Source of the DNA: an uncultured Brevundimonas sp.
GTDB lineage: Bacteria; Pseudomonadota; Alphaproteobacteria; Caulobacterales; Caulobacteraceae
Direction: 5' to 3'
Assembly: GCF_937863155.1 (NCBI RefSeq)
Contig: NZ_CALMFB010000024.1
Coordinates: 105,327 to 169,326, forward strand
Length of the DNA: 64,000 bases
Positions 1 to 7,858 of the stretch are shown in pieces; positions within the stretch are counted from its first letter, which is position 1; the number at the start of each line of letters is the position of its first letter. The notes below the pieces were generated by a model. That model was not told where the DNA came from. It made no database searches and worked only from the letters and a program-made list of their open reading frames with translations. Position numbers and translations under genes: made by a program.

Positions 1-455
1 TTCAGATTGCGGCCGATGGCGCCGCGCACCTCCCAGTCGCCGCCGCCCTGGCCCGGGGCGGCGTATCCGGCGTTGCGGCCGTCGCCCGGATCGGCATGGC
101 CGGCATAGAGGCTGATCGCGGTCTTGTCGTCGCGATAGGCGGACCACCAGACGCCCAGCTCCAGCGGCCCCCGGCCCTGATAATCGACGAAATAGTCGCG
201 CCCGTCCTGCCAGTCGCCCTTGAACTGGACCGTCAGGCGATCGGTGACGCCGTACTGGGCGAAGACGCCCAGCGTCTGGTCGGCGCGGGTCGCCGGCAGG
301 TCGATCAGCGCGCCGTCAGGGCCGAAACCGCGCGTGGCGCGCATGTCCTCCCATTTGACGATGACCTGACCGCGACCCTTGTCCTGGGTCCAGGCGCTGG
401 CCTGGGCGGCGGTCGGCGCCGCCGCCAGCAGAAGGGCGGCGGCGGCCAGTCTCAA
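1..455 (-). CDS. exported outer-membrane-type protein, N-terminal part (cut by window edge)
   Basis: Only the N-terminal ~150 residues are in the window; the 3' end lies beyond base 1. The frame opens with a signal-peptide-like run (LRLAAAALLLAAAPTAAQA) followed by a mature part rich in alternating polar and aromatic residues (KWEDMRATRGFG, GVFAQYGVTDRLTVQFKGDW, AYRDDKTAISLYAGHAD), typical of an outer-membrane beta-barrel. There is no ATG or GTG nearby; the best start is TTG at 455-453, overlapping the TGA of the aldolase gene upstream (TTGA), which suggests translational coupling. The product is unrecognised; the barrel call is inference from composition. Confidence 0.55.
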   Translation of the reverse strand, partial: MRLAAAALLLAAAPTAAQASAWTQDKGRGQVIVKWEDMRATRGFGPDGALIDLPATRADQTLGVFAQYGVTDRLTVQFKGDWQDGRDYFVDYQGRGPLELGVWWSAYRDDKTAISLYAGHADPGDGRNAGYAAPGQGGGDWEVRGAIGRNL

Positions 456-1216
456 GCGTCGTAGCCCGGCGATTTGCGGTCCAGCGTCCTGAGGGCGCCA
501 GGCCAGGCCAGGGAAGAAATGAAGCCGATCCCCCGCCCCTGTTCCTTGGTCTCGGCCTGGGCCGCATCCGGGGCGATCAGCACATGTTCGCGTCCGCCCG
601 ACAGGGCCGCCACCTGCTGGGCGCAGGCCCGTTCCAGGAAGAAGATGCCGATCCAGGCCTGGGCCGCCGTTTCCCCGACCGCCAAGGTGCCGTGATTGCG
701 TAGCAGCATCAGGGACTTGTCGCCCATGTCCGCGACCAGGCGTTCGCGCTCGTCATGGTTCAGCGCCAGCCCCTCATAGCCGTGATAGGCGACCTGATGC
801 TGCAACAGACAGGCGTTCTGGCTGATGGGCAGAAGGCCATGCTGCTGGGCCGCGACGCCGACGCCGTTCACCGTGTGCAGATGGATGACGTATTTCGCAT
901 CCTCGCGCGCCGCATGGACGGCCGAATGGATGGTGAAGCCCGCCGGATTGATGAAGCTGGTCGTCTCCTGAACGATGTTTCCGTCCAGATCGACCTTCAC
1001 CAGACAGGACGCCGTCATCTCCTCGAAATACCAGCCGTAGGGGTTGATCAGGAAATGATGCTCAGGCCCCGGAGCGCGGGCCGAGATGTGGGTGAAGATC
1101 ATGTCGTCCCACCCGTGCAGGGCCACCAGCCGGTACAGCGCCGCCAGTTCGACCCGCACCTGCCATTCGGCCTCGGACACCCTGGATTTCAGCGACGTCG
1201 TTGCGCCATCCGCCAT
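452..1216 (-). CDS. class II aldolase/adducin family protein
   Basis: 254 residues, full length for the family. Zinc-site elements of class II aldolases are visible: an HxH pair at residues 112-114 (VIHLHTVNG) and a third histidine in RNHGTLAVG near residue 175. The family includes fuculose-phosphate and ribulose-phosphate aldolases/epimerases, but proteobacterial relatives of this size often have no known substrate, so none is assigned. The gene overlaps the next exported-protein gene by its stop codon, so the two are probably co-transcribed. The ATG at 1216 follows GGGAGG-like purines in the leader. Confidence 0.88.
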   Translation of the reverse strand: MADGATTSLKSRVSEAEWQVRVELAALYRLVALHGWDDMIFTHISARAPGPEHHFLINPYGWYFEEMTASCLVKVDLDGNIVQETTSFINPAGFTIHSAVHAAREDAKYVIHLHTVNGVGVAAQQHGLLPISQNACLLQHQVAYHGYEGLALNHDERERLVADMGDKSLMLLRNHGTLAVGETAAQAWIGIFFLERACAQQVAALSGGREHVLIAPDAAQAETKEQGRGIGFISSLAWPGALRTLDRKSPGYDA

Positions 1217-1295
1217 GTCGGCCTCCCTTATCTTTGTTCACCTGAACGTCCGCCCTCGCGCGCGCGGCGTCAAGGCGGCGCCTGTTCAGCGTTCG

Positions 1296-1310
1296 TTAAC
1301 CGCGTTTTCA
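1296..1310 (+). promoter_or_regulatory. possible CtrA-like site (TTAA-N7-TTCA)
   Basis: TTAA at 1296-1299 is followed after seven bases by TTCA at 1307-1310, one mismatch from the TTAA-N7-TTAA site bound by the Caulobacter cell-cycle regulator CtrA. It lies about 65 bases upstream of the GTG of the first DUF2336 gene. One near-match in a single genome is weak evidence. Confidence 0.22.
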
Positions 1311-1372
1311 TGACCTGGGGGTTCTACTGAAGCTCCGGCTCGCGCACCGCGACGCCCGTAGGAGATCGCCCG

Positions 1373-2497
1373 GTGAACGCCGCCGTTGCATTGGCCGCCT
1401 CTTCCGAAGGTTCGCACAGCGAGTTTTCTCGCCTGATCGCCCTGGCGCGCAGCCGCTCCACCGATGATCGCCAGCGGCTGTTGCTGGCCGTCGCGGCCCT
1501 GTGCGACGCCAATCCGCCGGGGGTCGAGCTGTCGCCGATCCTGTCGGAGATCTTCATGGCCCTGGCCCAGCAGGCCGAGCGCGAGATCCGCGCCGTCCTG
1601 GCCGACCGGCTGGCCACCGCCGAATGGGCGCCGCCGGCCCTGATCCACATGCTGGCGCTTGACGACATCGAGATCGCCCGTCCCATCATCGCCGCCAGCC
1701 CGCTGCTGAAGGACGAAGACCTGCTGCGCATCCTGGTGGAGGCGACGCTGGAGCATCACATCGAGGTGGCGCGCCGGCCGCATCTGTCCGGCCGCGTCGC
1801 CGACGCCGTGATCGACCAGGCCGAACCCGCCGCCCTGACCGCCCTGGCCGGCAACCGCACCGCCGAGATCAGCGACGAGAGCCTGCGCCGGCTGGTGGAT
1901 CACTCGCGCCGGGTCGCGGGCCTGCGGGCGCCGCTGGTGCGCCATCCGCGCCTGAACGAACAGCTGGCGGGCCAGCTTTACCAGTGGGTCGGCCAGGCCC
2001 TGCGTCAGTCGATCGGAGAGCGTTTCCGCATCGACGAGACGGCCCTGGCCCAGGCGGTCGATTCCGCCGTGGCCAGCCGAACGGCCACCTGGGGCGCCCA
2101 GACCTCGCCCAAGCCGGTCGATCCCATCCAGTCCGAGATGGAGCGCCGACTGGTCGACAAGCTGAAGGCCGCGGGCCAGCTGCGCGCCGGTTTCGTCGTG
2201 CGCGCCGTGCGCGAGGACCGCCGCAGCCTGTTCGAACACGCCCTGGCGGCCTTGGGCGATTTCCCGCTCGATCAGGTGCGGATGGCCATGACCGCCGACA
2301 CGCCCCAGCCGCTTTATCTGGCCTGTGTGGCCGTGGGCATCGACCGGATGGTCTTCGTCTCCATGCTCGATTCGCTGCGCAAGATGACCGGCGGCTGGAC
2401 GGGCGAGACGGCGCACGGCCCGTGGACGCCCCACGCCGTGTCGGCCGCGGACGCCGCGCGCCTGTTCCGCCGCTACGAGCAACGCGCGGGCGGTTGA
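1373..2497 (+). CDS. DUF2336 domain-containing protein (copy 1)
   Basis: 374 residues, predicted mostly alpha-helical with HEAT-like pairs of helices (for example [51 protein letters not shown]). This matches the pattern of DUF2336, a family common in Alphaproteobacteria and without an assigned function. The start is GTG at 1373, preceded by GGAG at about 10 bases. A second DUF2336 gene lies at 3904-5046 on the other strand, with NAD kinase and an Hpt protein in between. A role in signalling is only a guess from the Hpt neighbour. Confidence 0.85.
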   Translation: MNAAVALAASSEGSHSEFSRLIALARSRSTDDRQRLLLAVAALCDANPPGVELSPILSEIFMALAQQAEREIRAVLADRLATAEWAPPALIHMLALDDIEIARPIIAASPLLKDEDLLRILVEATLEHHIEVARRPHLSGRVADAVIDQAEPAALTALAGNRTAEISDESLRRLVDHSRRVAGLRAPLVRHPRLNEQLAGQLYQWVGQALRQSIGERFRIDETALAQAVDSAVASRTATWGAQTSPKPVDPIQSEMERRLVDKLKAAGQLRAGFVVRAVREDRRSLFEHALAALGDFPLDQVRMAMTADTPQPLYLACVAVGIDRMVFVSMLDSLRKMTGGWTGETAHGPWTPHAVSAADAARLFRRYEQRAGG

Positions 2498-2529
2498 CGC
2501 GCGACGCAGTCTCGGGTCCGTTCAACACT

Positions 2530-3315
2530 GTGAACGCGCCAACAGCAGCCCCCCCTTCCCGCCTGGCCTTTGTCGCCAGCGACCGGCCCGAGGCCCAGGC
2601 GGCGCGCGCGCGCCTGGCTGAACGCTATGGCTCGGCCGCCTTCGAGGAGGCCGAGGTGATCGTGGCCCTGGGCGGCGACGGGTTCATGCTGGAGACCCTG
2701 CACGCCGTGCTGGGCCGGGGTGCGCCGGTGTTCGGCATGAATCGCGGCTCGGTCGGTTTCCTGATGAACGACTATAACGAGGACGATCTGCCCGCCCGCA
2801 TCGCCGCGGCCGATCCCACGCGCATCCATCCGCTGCAGATGGACGCCGTGACCCAGGCGAACGAGCATCATTCCGCCCTGGCGATCAACGAGGTCTCGCT
2901 GCTGCGCCAGACGCGCCAGAGCGCCAAGCTGCGCATCACCGTCGATGATCGCGTGCGGATGGAGGAACTGTCCTGCGACGGCTGCTTGGTGGCCACGCCG
3001 GCCGGATCGACCGCCTACAACCTGTCGGCCCACGGTCCGATCATCCCGCTGGACGCCAAGATCCTGGCCCTGACGCCGATCAGCGCGTTTCGGCCCCGGC
3101 GCTGGCGCGGCGCCCTGCTGTCACACACCGCAAGGGTGCGGTTCGAGGTGATGGAGGGCGACAAGCGGCCCGTCAGCGCCACGGCCGACAGCTATGAGGT
3201 CCGCCACGTCGCCCGGGTCGAGGTGCACGAACGGCGCGACCTGGCCCTGACCATGCTGTTCGACGCCGGCCGGTCGTTCGAGGAGCGCGTGCTGGCCGAA
3301 CAGTTCGCGGCCTGA
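2530..3315 (+). CDS. nadK: NAD kinase
   Basis: 261 residues, the short form usual in Alphaproteobacteria. It phosphorylates NAD to NADP in the cytoplasm. The signature GGDG is at residues 48-51 ([11 protein letters not shown]), followed by [12 protein letters not shown], the NE motif (AINEVSL) and the substrate loop ([23 protein letters not shown]). The reading frame continues far upstream, but conserved sequence begins at RLAFVASD, so GTG at 2530 is the best start. It begins 33 bases after the DUF2336 stop and is probably co-transcribed with it. Confidence 0.95.
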   Translation: MNAPTAAPPSRLAFVASDRPEAQAARARLAERYGSAAFEEAEVIVALGGDGFMLETLHAVLGRGAPVFGMNRGSVGFLMNDYNEDDLPARIAAADPTRIHPLQMDAVTQANEHHSALAINEVSLLRQTRQSAKLRITVDDRVRMEELSCDGCLVATPAGSTAYNLSAHGPIIPLDAKILALTPISAFRPRRWRGALLSHTARVRFEVMEGDKRPVSATADSYEVRHVARVEVHERRDLALTMLFDAGRSFEERVLAEQFAA

Positions 3316-3405
3316 CACTGGGCGCGAAATCGGGGGCGGAACCGGGGCGAAACCGGATTTTAACACGCCTCATGCAGGCTGGACGCTCAAGAGTGGAGCC
3401 CGCCC

Positions 3406-3879
3406 GTGAGCAATCCCGCCCAGGTCATCCGTCCCCCCAACGCGCTGAAAGCCAAGGTCGGCGGCGGTTTCGGCATCGACGCCAGCGCCATCGCACGCGC
3501 CGAAGAAGCGCTTAAAGCCATGTCCGGCCAGTTCGGCCAGTGGCTTCAGGACGAGATCGACAAGTTGGACGCGGCCCAGGCCGACATCCGCGCCAAGGGC
3601 TTCACGCCCGAAACGGCCGAGGCCCTGTATTTCCGCGCCCACGACCTGAAGGGCCTGGGCGCCACCTATCAGTATCCGCTGGTGACCCGCATGGCCGGTT
3701 CGCTGTGCAAGATGCTGGACGATCCGGCCAAGCGCATGGGCGCGCCGATGATGATCCTGGACGCCCATATCGACGCCATCCGCGCGGTGGTGCGCGACGG
3801 CATCCAGACCGACGACCACCCCACCGGCCGCATCCTGGCCGAGACCCTGGAAGCCAAGGTCGCCGAACACCTGGGCTGA
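3406..3879 (+). CDS. Hpt (histidine phosphotransfer) domain protein
   Basis: 157 residues. The middle carries the Hpt signature RAHDLKGLGATYQYP with phospho-acceptor His79, followed by a helix (LVTRMAGSLCKMLDDP). Single-domain Hpt proteins relay phosphate between hybrid kinases and response regulators. The start is GTG at 3406 after GGAG. No kinase or regulator is adjacent, so partners cannot be named. The neighbourhood NAD kinase-Hpt-DUF2336 may be functional or simply conserved synteny. Confidence 0.88.
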   Translation: MSNPAQVIRPPNALKAKVGGGFGIDASAIARAEEALKAMSGQFGQWLQDEIDKLDAAQADIRAKGFTPETAEALYFRAHDLKGLGATYQYPLVTRMAGSLCKMLDDPAKRMGAPMMILDAHIDAIRAVVRDGIQTDDHPTGRILAETLEAKVAEHLG

Positions 3880-3903
3880 CCCCAGGCGACGGCTTCTGAA
3901 CCC

Positions 3904-5046
3904 TCAGGCCGCGTTGGCGGCCCGGGGCGCGGTTTCTTGCGGGGCCTGGTCCAGCCGTTCCATCAGATAGGCCAGATCATCACGCGGCGCATTCGGGCGC
4001 TGGGTCATGAACCGCTCCAGCATCTGGATGCGGAACGCCTCGCCCGAGGTGTCCGCGCCTTCGGCCTGAAGCTGGCGCCACACATCCACGCCGGCGCGGA
4101 AGGCCTGGAACAGGCGCGGCGGCAGGCCCGCCCGATCATACAGCGCCTTCAGGCCCAGCGGCCCGGCGTCATGCACCATCAGCCAGGCGCGCTGGTGCGG
4201 CGCGCCGGCCAGTTCGGCCAGGCCATGCTCCAGCATCGCCATCTGCCCCCGCGCCAGGGCGCGCAGCAGCAGCGACGCCGTCAGCGCCTTGCGGGCGTTC
4301 AACTGGGCCACGAACTGGGCCATGTCGGGGCTGGACGCCGCTTCGTCGATCAGGTCCACCGTCGCCCGCTCGCGTGCGAACTGGGCCAGACGGATCGCCG
4401 TTTCCGGCGCCACGGCGTGGCGGGTGACCAGATGCTCGCGCACCGCATCGGACGCCAGGGCCACCAGCCGTTCGGTCACGCCCAGCGGCAGAACCTGGCG
4501 ATAGGCGATGGCGGCGACCACCTCGCCCGACTGGCCGAAACGGTCCACCGCGCGATCCAGCGCCCGCTCGGACATGTCGGCGTTGTCATTGGCCGCCAGG
4601 GTGCGGACCGCGGCCTCGCAGCCGACCTCGGCGACCGTGTCGGCCACGTCGCGGCTGACGCGCGGGCGGGCGGCCACGGCGGTCTGGCGCACGGCCGAAC
4701 CGGCGCGCACGATCTCGATCAGATCCTCATCGGTAAAGGCCGGGCAAGCCCCGATGATCGGCAGGGCCACGCTGTCGACGTCGGCCGCGAGGCGTCGCGC
4801 CACATCGCGCGGGATCAGGTCAGACGCCTTCAGCGTCACCGCCATGGCCCGTCGCACCAGCTCGGCCGCGTCCTCGGCCAGGACGCGCAGGATTTTCTGG
4901 GCGGCGGCGCGGTCGGCCTCGGTCAGTTCGGCGCGGTCCATGTTGCGGCACAGCTTGTGCGCCGCCGCCGCGCGGTCGTCGTCGTCCGTCGCCTTGATCA
5001 GGCGATGGATGTCGGCGTCGGTCAGTCGCGCGCGATAGGCGGTCAT
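3904..5046 (-). CDS. DUF2336 domain-containing protein (copy 2)
   Basis: 380 residues from the chosen ATG (MTAYRARLTDADIHRL); the frame extends 14 codons upstream, but that extension is Arg-rich and does not look conserved. Helical repeats like those in copy 1 are visible (DRAAAAHKLCRNM, ADVDSVALPIIGACPAFTDEDLIEIV, ARPRVSRDVADTVAEVG). It is convergent with the Hpt gene, with 24 bases between the stops. No function is assigned to DUF2336. The C-terminus is Ala/Pro-rich. Confidence 0.85.
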   Translation of the reverse strand: MTAYRARLTDADIHRLIKATDDDDRAAAAHKLCRNMDRAELTEADRAAAQKILRVLAEDAAELVRRAMAVTLKASDLIPRDVARRLAADVDSVALPIIGACPAFTDEDLIEIVRAGSAVRQTAVAARPRVSRDVADTVAEVGCEAAVRTLAANDNADMSERALDRAVDRFGQSGEVVAAIAYRQVLPLGVTERLVALASDAVREHLVTRHAVAPETAIRLAQFARERATVDLIDEAASSPDMAQFVAQLNARKALTASLLLRALARGQMAMLEHGLAELAGAPHQRAWLMVHDAGPLGLKALYDRAGLPPRLFQAFRAGVDVWRQLQAEGADTSGEAFRIQMLERFMTQRPNAPRDDLAYLMERLDQAPQETAPRAANAA

Positions 5047-5133
5047 GGGCGGCTCATGGCGGAATCGGTTCGATGCAGACCTTAGCATCAGCCCGCCATG
5101 ATTAACGGGCCGTTCACCACGCGCCTGTGGGCG

Positions 5134-5949
5134 TCAGACCGAAGTGTCGCGGATCGGCGGCGGGGCGAAGGCGCCGCCGAAGCCGCCCCCCGCGCCGGTT
5201 CCGCCCTCGCCCGGCTGACCCAGCAGCAGGGCCAGCAGGCTCTGGTCCTGACGCAACCGGTCCAGCCGCGCGGCCAGGGCGCGGTCGCGGTCGCTGAGCA
5301 GGCCCTCGACCTCTCCGGCTTGGCCGGCGCTGGACGCCGGGGCGCCCTGGCCGGCGGTGCGGTTCAGATTGGCGTGCACCTCGGCCACCGTGGCCGGGCG
5401 GCCGTCGCGATAGAAGATCGAGCGGTTGGCCCCCGCCGCCTCGGGAAACAGCGACGCCGCGCTGGCGCCGGGCCGGGTGCTCATGGCCTCCATCAGCTCG
5501 GCGGCGCCCGCCGGTCCCAGGAAATGCGCGGCATACAGGTCGCCGGCGCCCGGTTCGCGCCCGGTGCGCCCGCGCAGATAGGCGGCGTTGGACGCCGTCA
5601 GCTCGGCCGCCATGGCCGAGGCCGCGCGCGCATCGAAGCGCAGGTCCAGCACCACGTTTCGCGCCGAACCCTCGACCCGCCAGCGCCCGTCGGCGCCCCG
5701 ATGGATCAGATCGGCGTACTGGCCATAGCCATGGCGCGCCCCGGCCTTCTTCACGGTGGCCAGCCAGGTCTGTTCGATGAACTGGAACAGGCCCGCCGCC
5801 GAAGAGGTGCGCGCCTTCGCCTGAGGGTTCATCGCGCTTTCGCGCCGCGCGGTGCGGACCAGGAAGTCGAAGTCCACGCCGGTCGTGTCGGAAGCGCGCC
5901 GGATGGCGGCCTCTACCCCTGTCGTAGATGGAATCGCGCCTACGGTCAT
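5134..5949 (-). CDS. lytic transglycosylase (SLT domain) protein
   Basis: 271 residues. The N-terminal half has the goose-lysozyme/SLT signature: catalytic Glu37 in TARRESAMNP, then AAGLFQFIEQTW at 51-62, and later ELTASNAAYLRGRTGREPGAGDLYAAHFLGPAGA. It would cleave peptidoglycan glycan strands. No clear signal peptide is seen with the ATG at 5949 (MTVGAIPSTTG), which resembles flagellum-linked transglycosylases exported by other routes; that link is inference. The C-terminal third is low in conservation and Gly/Pro-rich. It is transcribed divergently from the TonB-like gene. Confidence 0.85.
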   Translation of the reverse strand: MTVGAIPSTTGVEAAIRRASDTTGVDFDFLVRTARRESAMNPQAKARTSSAAGLFQFIEQTWLATVKKAGARHGYGQYADLIHRGADGRWRVEGSARNVVLDLRFDARAASAMAAELTASNAAYLRGRTGREPGAGDLYAAHFLGPAGAAELMEAMSTRPGASAASLFPEAAGANRSIFYRDGRPATVAEVHANLNRTAGQGAPASSAGQAGEVEGLLSDRDRALAARLDRLRQDQSLLALLLGQPGEGGTGAGGGFGGAFAPPPIRDTSV

Positions 5950-5973
5950 TGGGCCGGACGCTGGGCGAACATG

Positions 5974-5998
5974 GTTAACGAAACCTGAATCGTTAACG
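5974..5998. promoter_or_regulatory. paired GTTAACG motifs in a divergent promoter region
   Basis: GTTAACG occurs twice, at 5974-5980 and 5992-5998, 18 bases apart, in the 131-base region between the divergent transglycosylase and TonB-like genes. Each contains the palindrome GTTAAC. AT-rich motifs are rare in this GC-rich sequence, so a paired regulator site is plausible. The spacing does not fit the CtrA TTAA-N7-TTAA site. Confidence 0.35.
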
Positions 5999-6080
5999 AC
6001 CCGGCACGCCACAAACTTGCCGCAAGGTAAGCGCCACCATTCGCCTTGGCTGCGGGGGCTTCCGAATGGGAGTGACGGCC

Positions 6081-6815
6081 ATGATGATGAAGACTGCGGG
6101 CGGACCGGCTCTGGTCAGCCCCCTGGATTTTGGCGAACGCAAGAAGCCGCTGCCCCGCTGGGCCTGGGGCGCCGTGGGGGCCTCGCTTCTGGTGCATGCC
6201 GCCATCGGCGTGGCCCTGTATCAACAGCGGTTCGAGATCGCGACGCCCGCGCCCACCGACCCCGGCCCGACCATCGAGGTCGACATGTTCCGGCCCAAGC
6301 CGCCCCCGCCCGTGGCCAGCGACCCGGCCCCGGCGGCGCCGACCCCGCCGGTCCACCGCACGGCCCCGCCCACCGCGCCGACCGACACCCTGAACGTGCC
6401 GCCCATCGACAATCCGGCGCCGGTGACGGGCCCCGCCATCAACCTGAGCCATGCGGTTCCCAGCGATGCGACCGGCGTGGCCGTGACGCCTGAACCGCCG
6501 GTCGCCCGCACCACCGTCATCACCAACCCCAGCTGGCTGCGCAAGCCGACGGGCGATCAGTTGCTGAACGCCTATCCCGACCGGGCGCTGCGGAACGAGG
6601 TCGGCGGCTCGGCCACCCTGCGATGCGCCGTGCGGTTGGACGGGACGCTGACGGGCTGCGCGGTCACCGCCGAGACGCCGGGCGGATACGGCTTCGGCCG
6701 GTCGGCCATGAGCCTGAGCCGCTATTTCCGCATGAACCCCGGCGCCGTGGACGGTCGCGCCGTCGATGGGGCCTATGTGGATGTCGGTGTGCGCTTCACC
6801 CTGCCGGAGGGCTGA
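6081..6815 (+). CDS. energy transducer TonB-like protein
   Basis: 244 residues. One N-terminal membrane segment (about residues 27-47, WGAVGASLLVHAAIGVALY), then a Pro/Ala/Thr-rich periplasmic linker (PKPPPPVASDPAPAAPTPP) and a C-terminal TonB-type domain (LLNAYPDRALRNEVGGSATLRCAVRLDG, YFRMNP). TonB links the ExbBD proton channel to outer-membrane receptors; no exbBD is adjacent, so the partner is unknown. The frame also opens at 6066, but GGGAG at 6068-6072 sits 8 bases before the ATG at 6081, which favours that start. It converges with the next gene, overlapping it by 20 bases. Confidence 0.85.
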   Translation: MMMKTAGGPALVSPLDFGERKKPLPRWAWGAVGASLLVHAAIGVALYQQRFEIATPAPTDPGPTIEVDMFRPKPPPPVASDPAPAAPTPPVHRTAPPTAPTDTLNVPPIDNPAPVTGPAINLSHAVPSDATGVAVTPEPPVARTTVITNPSWLRKPTGDQLLNAYPDRALRNEVGGSATLRCAVRLDGTLTGCAVTAETPGGYGFGRSAMSLSRYFRMNPGAVDGRAVDGAYVDVGVRFTLPEG

Positions 6816-7818
6816 ACCGCAGAGGATCGAAGGCCGCCGCCTCGGCTCGGGGTGCGCGGCCTTCGACGGCGTCGGCCACCACCGCGCCGATCAGCGGCCC
6901 GATCAGCCAGCCGTTGCGGCGCGGCGCCAGGGCCACCGCCAGACCCGGCGCCGCCCGGCCCGCCATCGGCTGATCGTCCGGCGAGTTTCCGCGCAGGCCC
7001 ACGCGCCATTCCACATCCGCCGGATCGATGGCGCGGCCCAGCAGGGTCTCGGCCATACGCAGCAGGCGTTGGGACGTCGCCGCCTCGGGCGCCAGATCGC
7101 GGCGCCCCGCCTCCATGGTCGCGCCGATCAGCACGCCGTCATCCACCGGGGTGACATAGCCGCCCGGTCCCCGGATCGTGCGGTCGCACAGGGGCTGACG
7201 CACCAGGCCGATCTGGCCGCGCACCGGCGACACCCGGTCCAGAATCGCCTGAGCGTCGTCCGGCAGGCCGGAAATCTGAGTCTCGGCCCCGGTCGCCAGG
7301 ATCAGTCCCTGCGCATCCCGCGTCGCGCCGTCGTCCAGGGTGATCCGCCAGCCGTCGTCGGTGCGGGTCACGGCCGTGACCGCGCCCCGGATCATCTCGA
7401 CGCCCCGCGCCATTCGGGCCAGGGCCTGGGGCGGCGACAGGCGCAGGTCGTCGGGCGCCCGCACCCCGCCGGCCACTTGCTCCGCCACGAAGCCATGGGC
7501 CGTCAGACACGCCGCCAGCGACGGCCAATTCTCTCCGCGCCATTCCGCCTGGGCGGGCGTCAGCTCCACCCCCGTCTGCGCGGCGAAGGCGGGCCACAGG
7601 TCCAGAGCGGTGCGCAGCAGGCGGGCGCGCTGAAGCCCCGGATTGTCCAGGGCGCATTCCATGGCCGGGGCGATCATCCCCCCCGCGACGGCCGAGGCGT
7701 TCAGCCCGCCCGGATCGACCACGGCGACCGCATGGCCCCGCGCGCGCAAGGTCGCCGCCGTGCTGAGGCCCAGCACGCCCGCGCCCACGATCAGGATGTT
7801 CAGGGAAGAAGACGCCAC
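6796..7818 (-). CDS. FAD-dependent oxidoreductase, D-amino acid oxidase/glycine oxidase (ThiO-like) family
   Basis: About 340 residues. The dinucleotide-binding motif GAGVLGLSTA lies at the N-terminus (about 12-21), followed by the DAO-type VVDPGGLNASAVAGGMIAP and a C-terminal DVEWRVGLRGNSPDDQPMAG ... NGWLIGPLIGAVVADAVEG. ThiO oxidises glycine for thiamine thiazole synthesis, but no thi gene is adjacent, so the substrate is open. The start is uncertain: GTG at 7818 puts the Rossmann strand close to the N-terminus; TTG at 7854 is an alternative. It lies 40 bases downstream of pckG on the same strand. Confidence 0.82.
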   Translation of the reverse strand: MASSSLNILIVGAGVLGLSTAATLRARGHAVAVVDPGGLNASAVAGGMIAPAMECALDNPGLQRARLLRTALDLWPAFAAQTGVELTPAQAEWRGENWPSLAACLTAHGFVAEQVAGGVRAPDDLRLSPPQALARMARGVEMIRGAVTAVTRTDDGWRITLDDGATRDAQGLILATGAETQISGLPDDAQAILDRVSPVRGQIGLVRQPLCDRTIRGPGGYVTPVDDGVLIGATMEAGRRDLAPEAATSQRLLRMAETLLGRAIDPADVEWRVGLRGNSPDDQPMAGRAAPGLAVALAPRRNGWLIGPLIGAVVADAVEGRAPRAEAAAFDPLRFSPPAG

Positions 7819-7858
7819 GCCCGGTCCAATCGGCCGGACGCGGCGTTCGATCAAGCCC

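Noticed and set aside
1286-2482. A 398-codon minus-strand frame opposite the first DUF2336 gene
   Set aside because: Composition is Gln/Gly/Arg/His-rich without motifs; DUF2336 on the plus strand has a GTG with a ribosome binding site.
5974-5998. CtrA binding site in the transglycosylase/TonB spacer
   Set aside because: The two TTAA motifs are separated by 14 bases, not 7, so the CtrA consensus is not met; kept only as an unknown paired motif.
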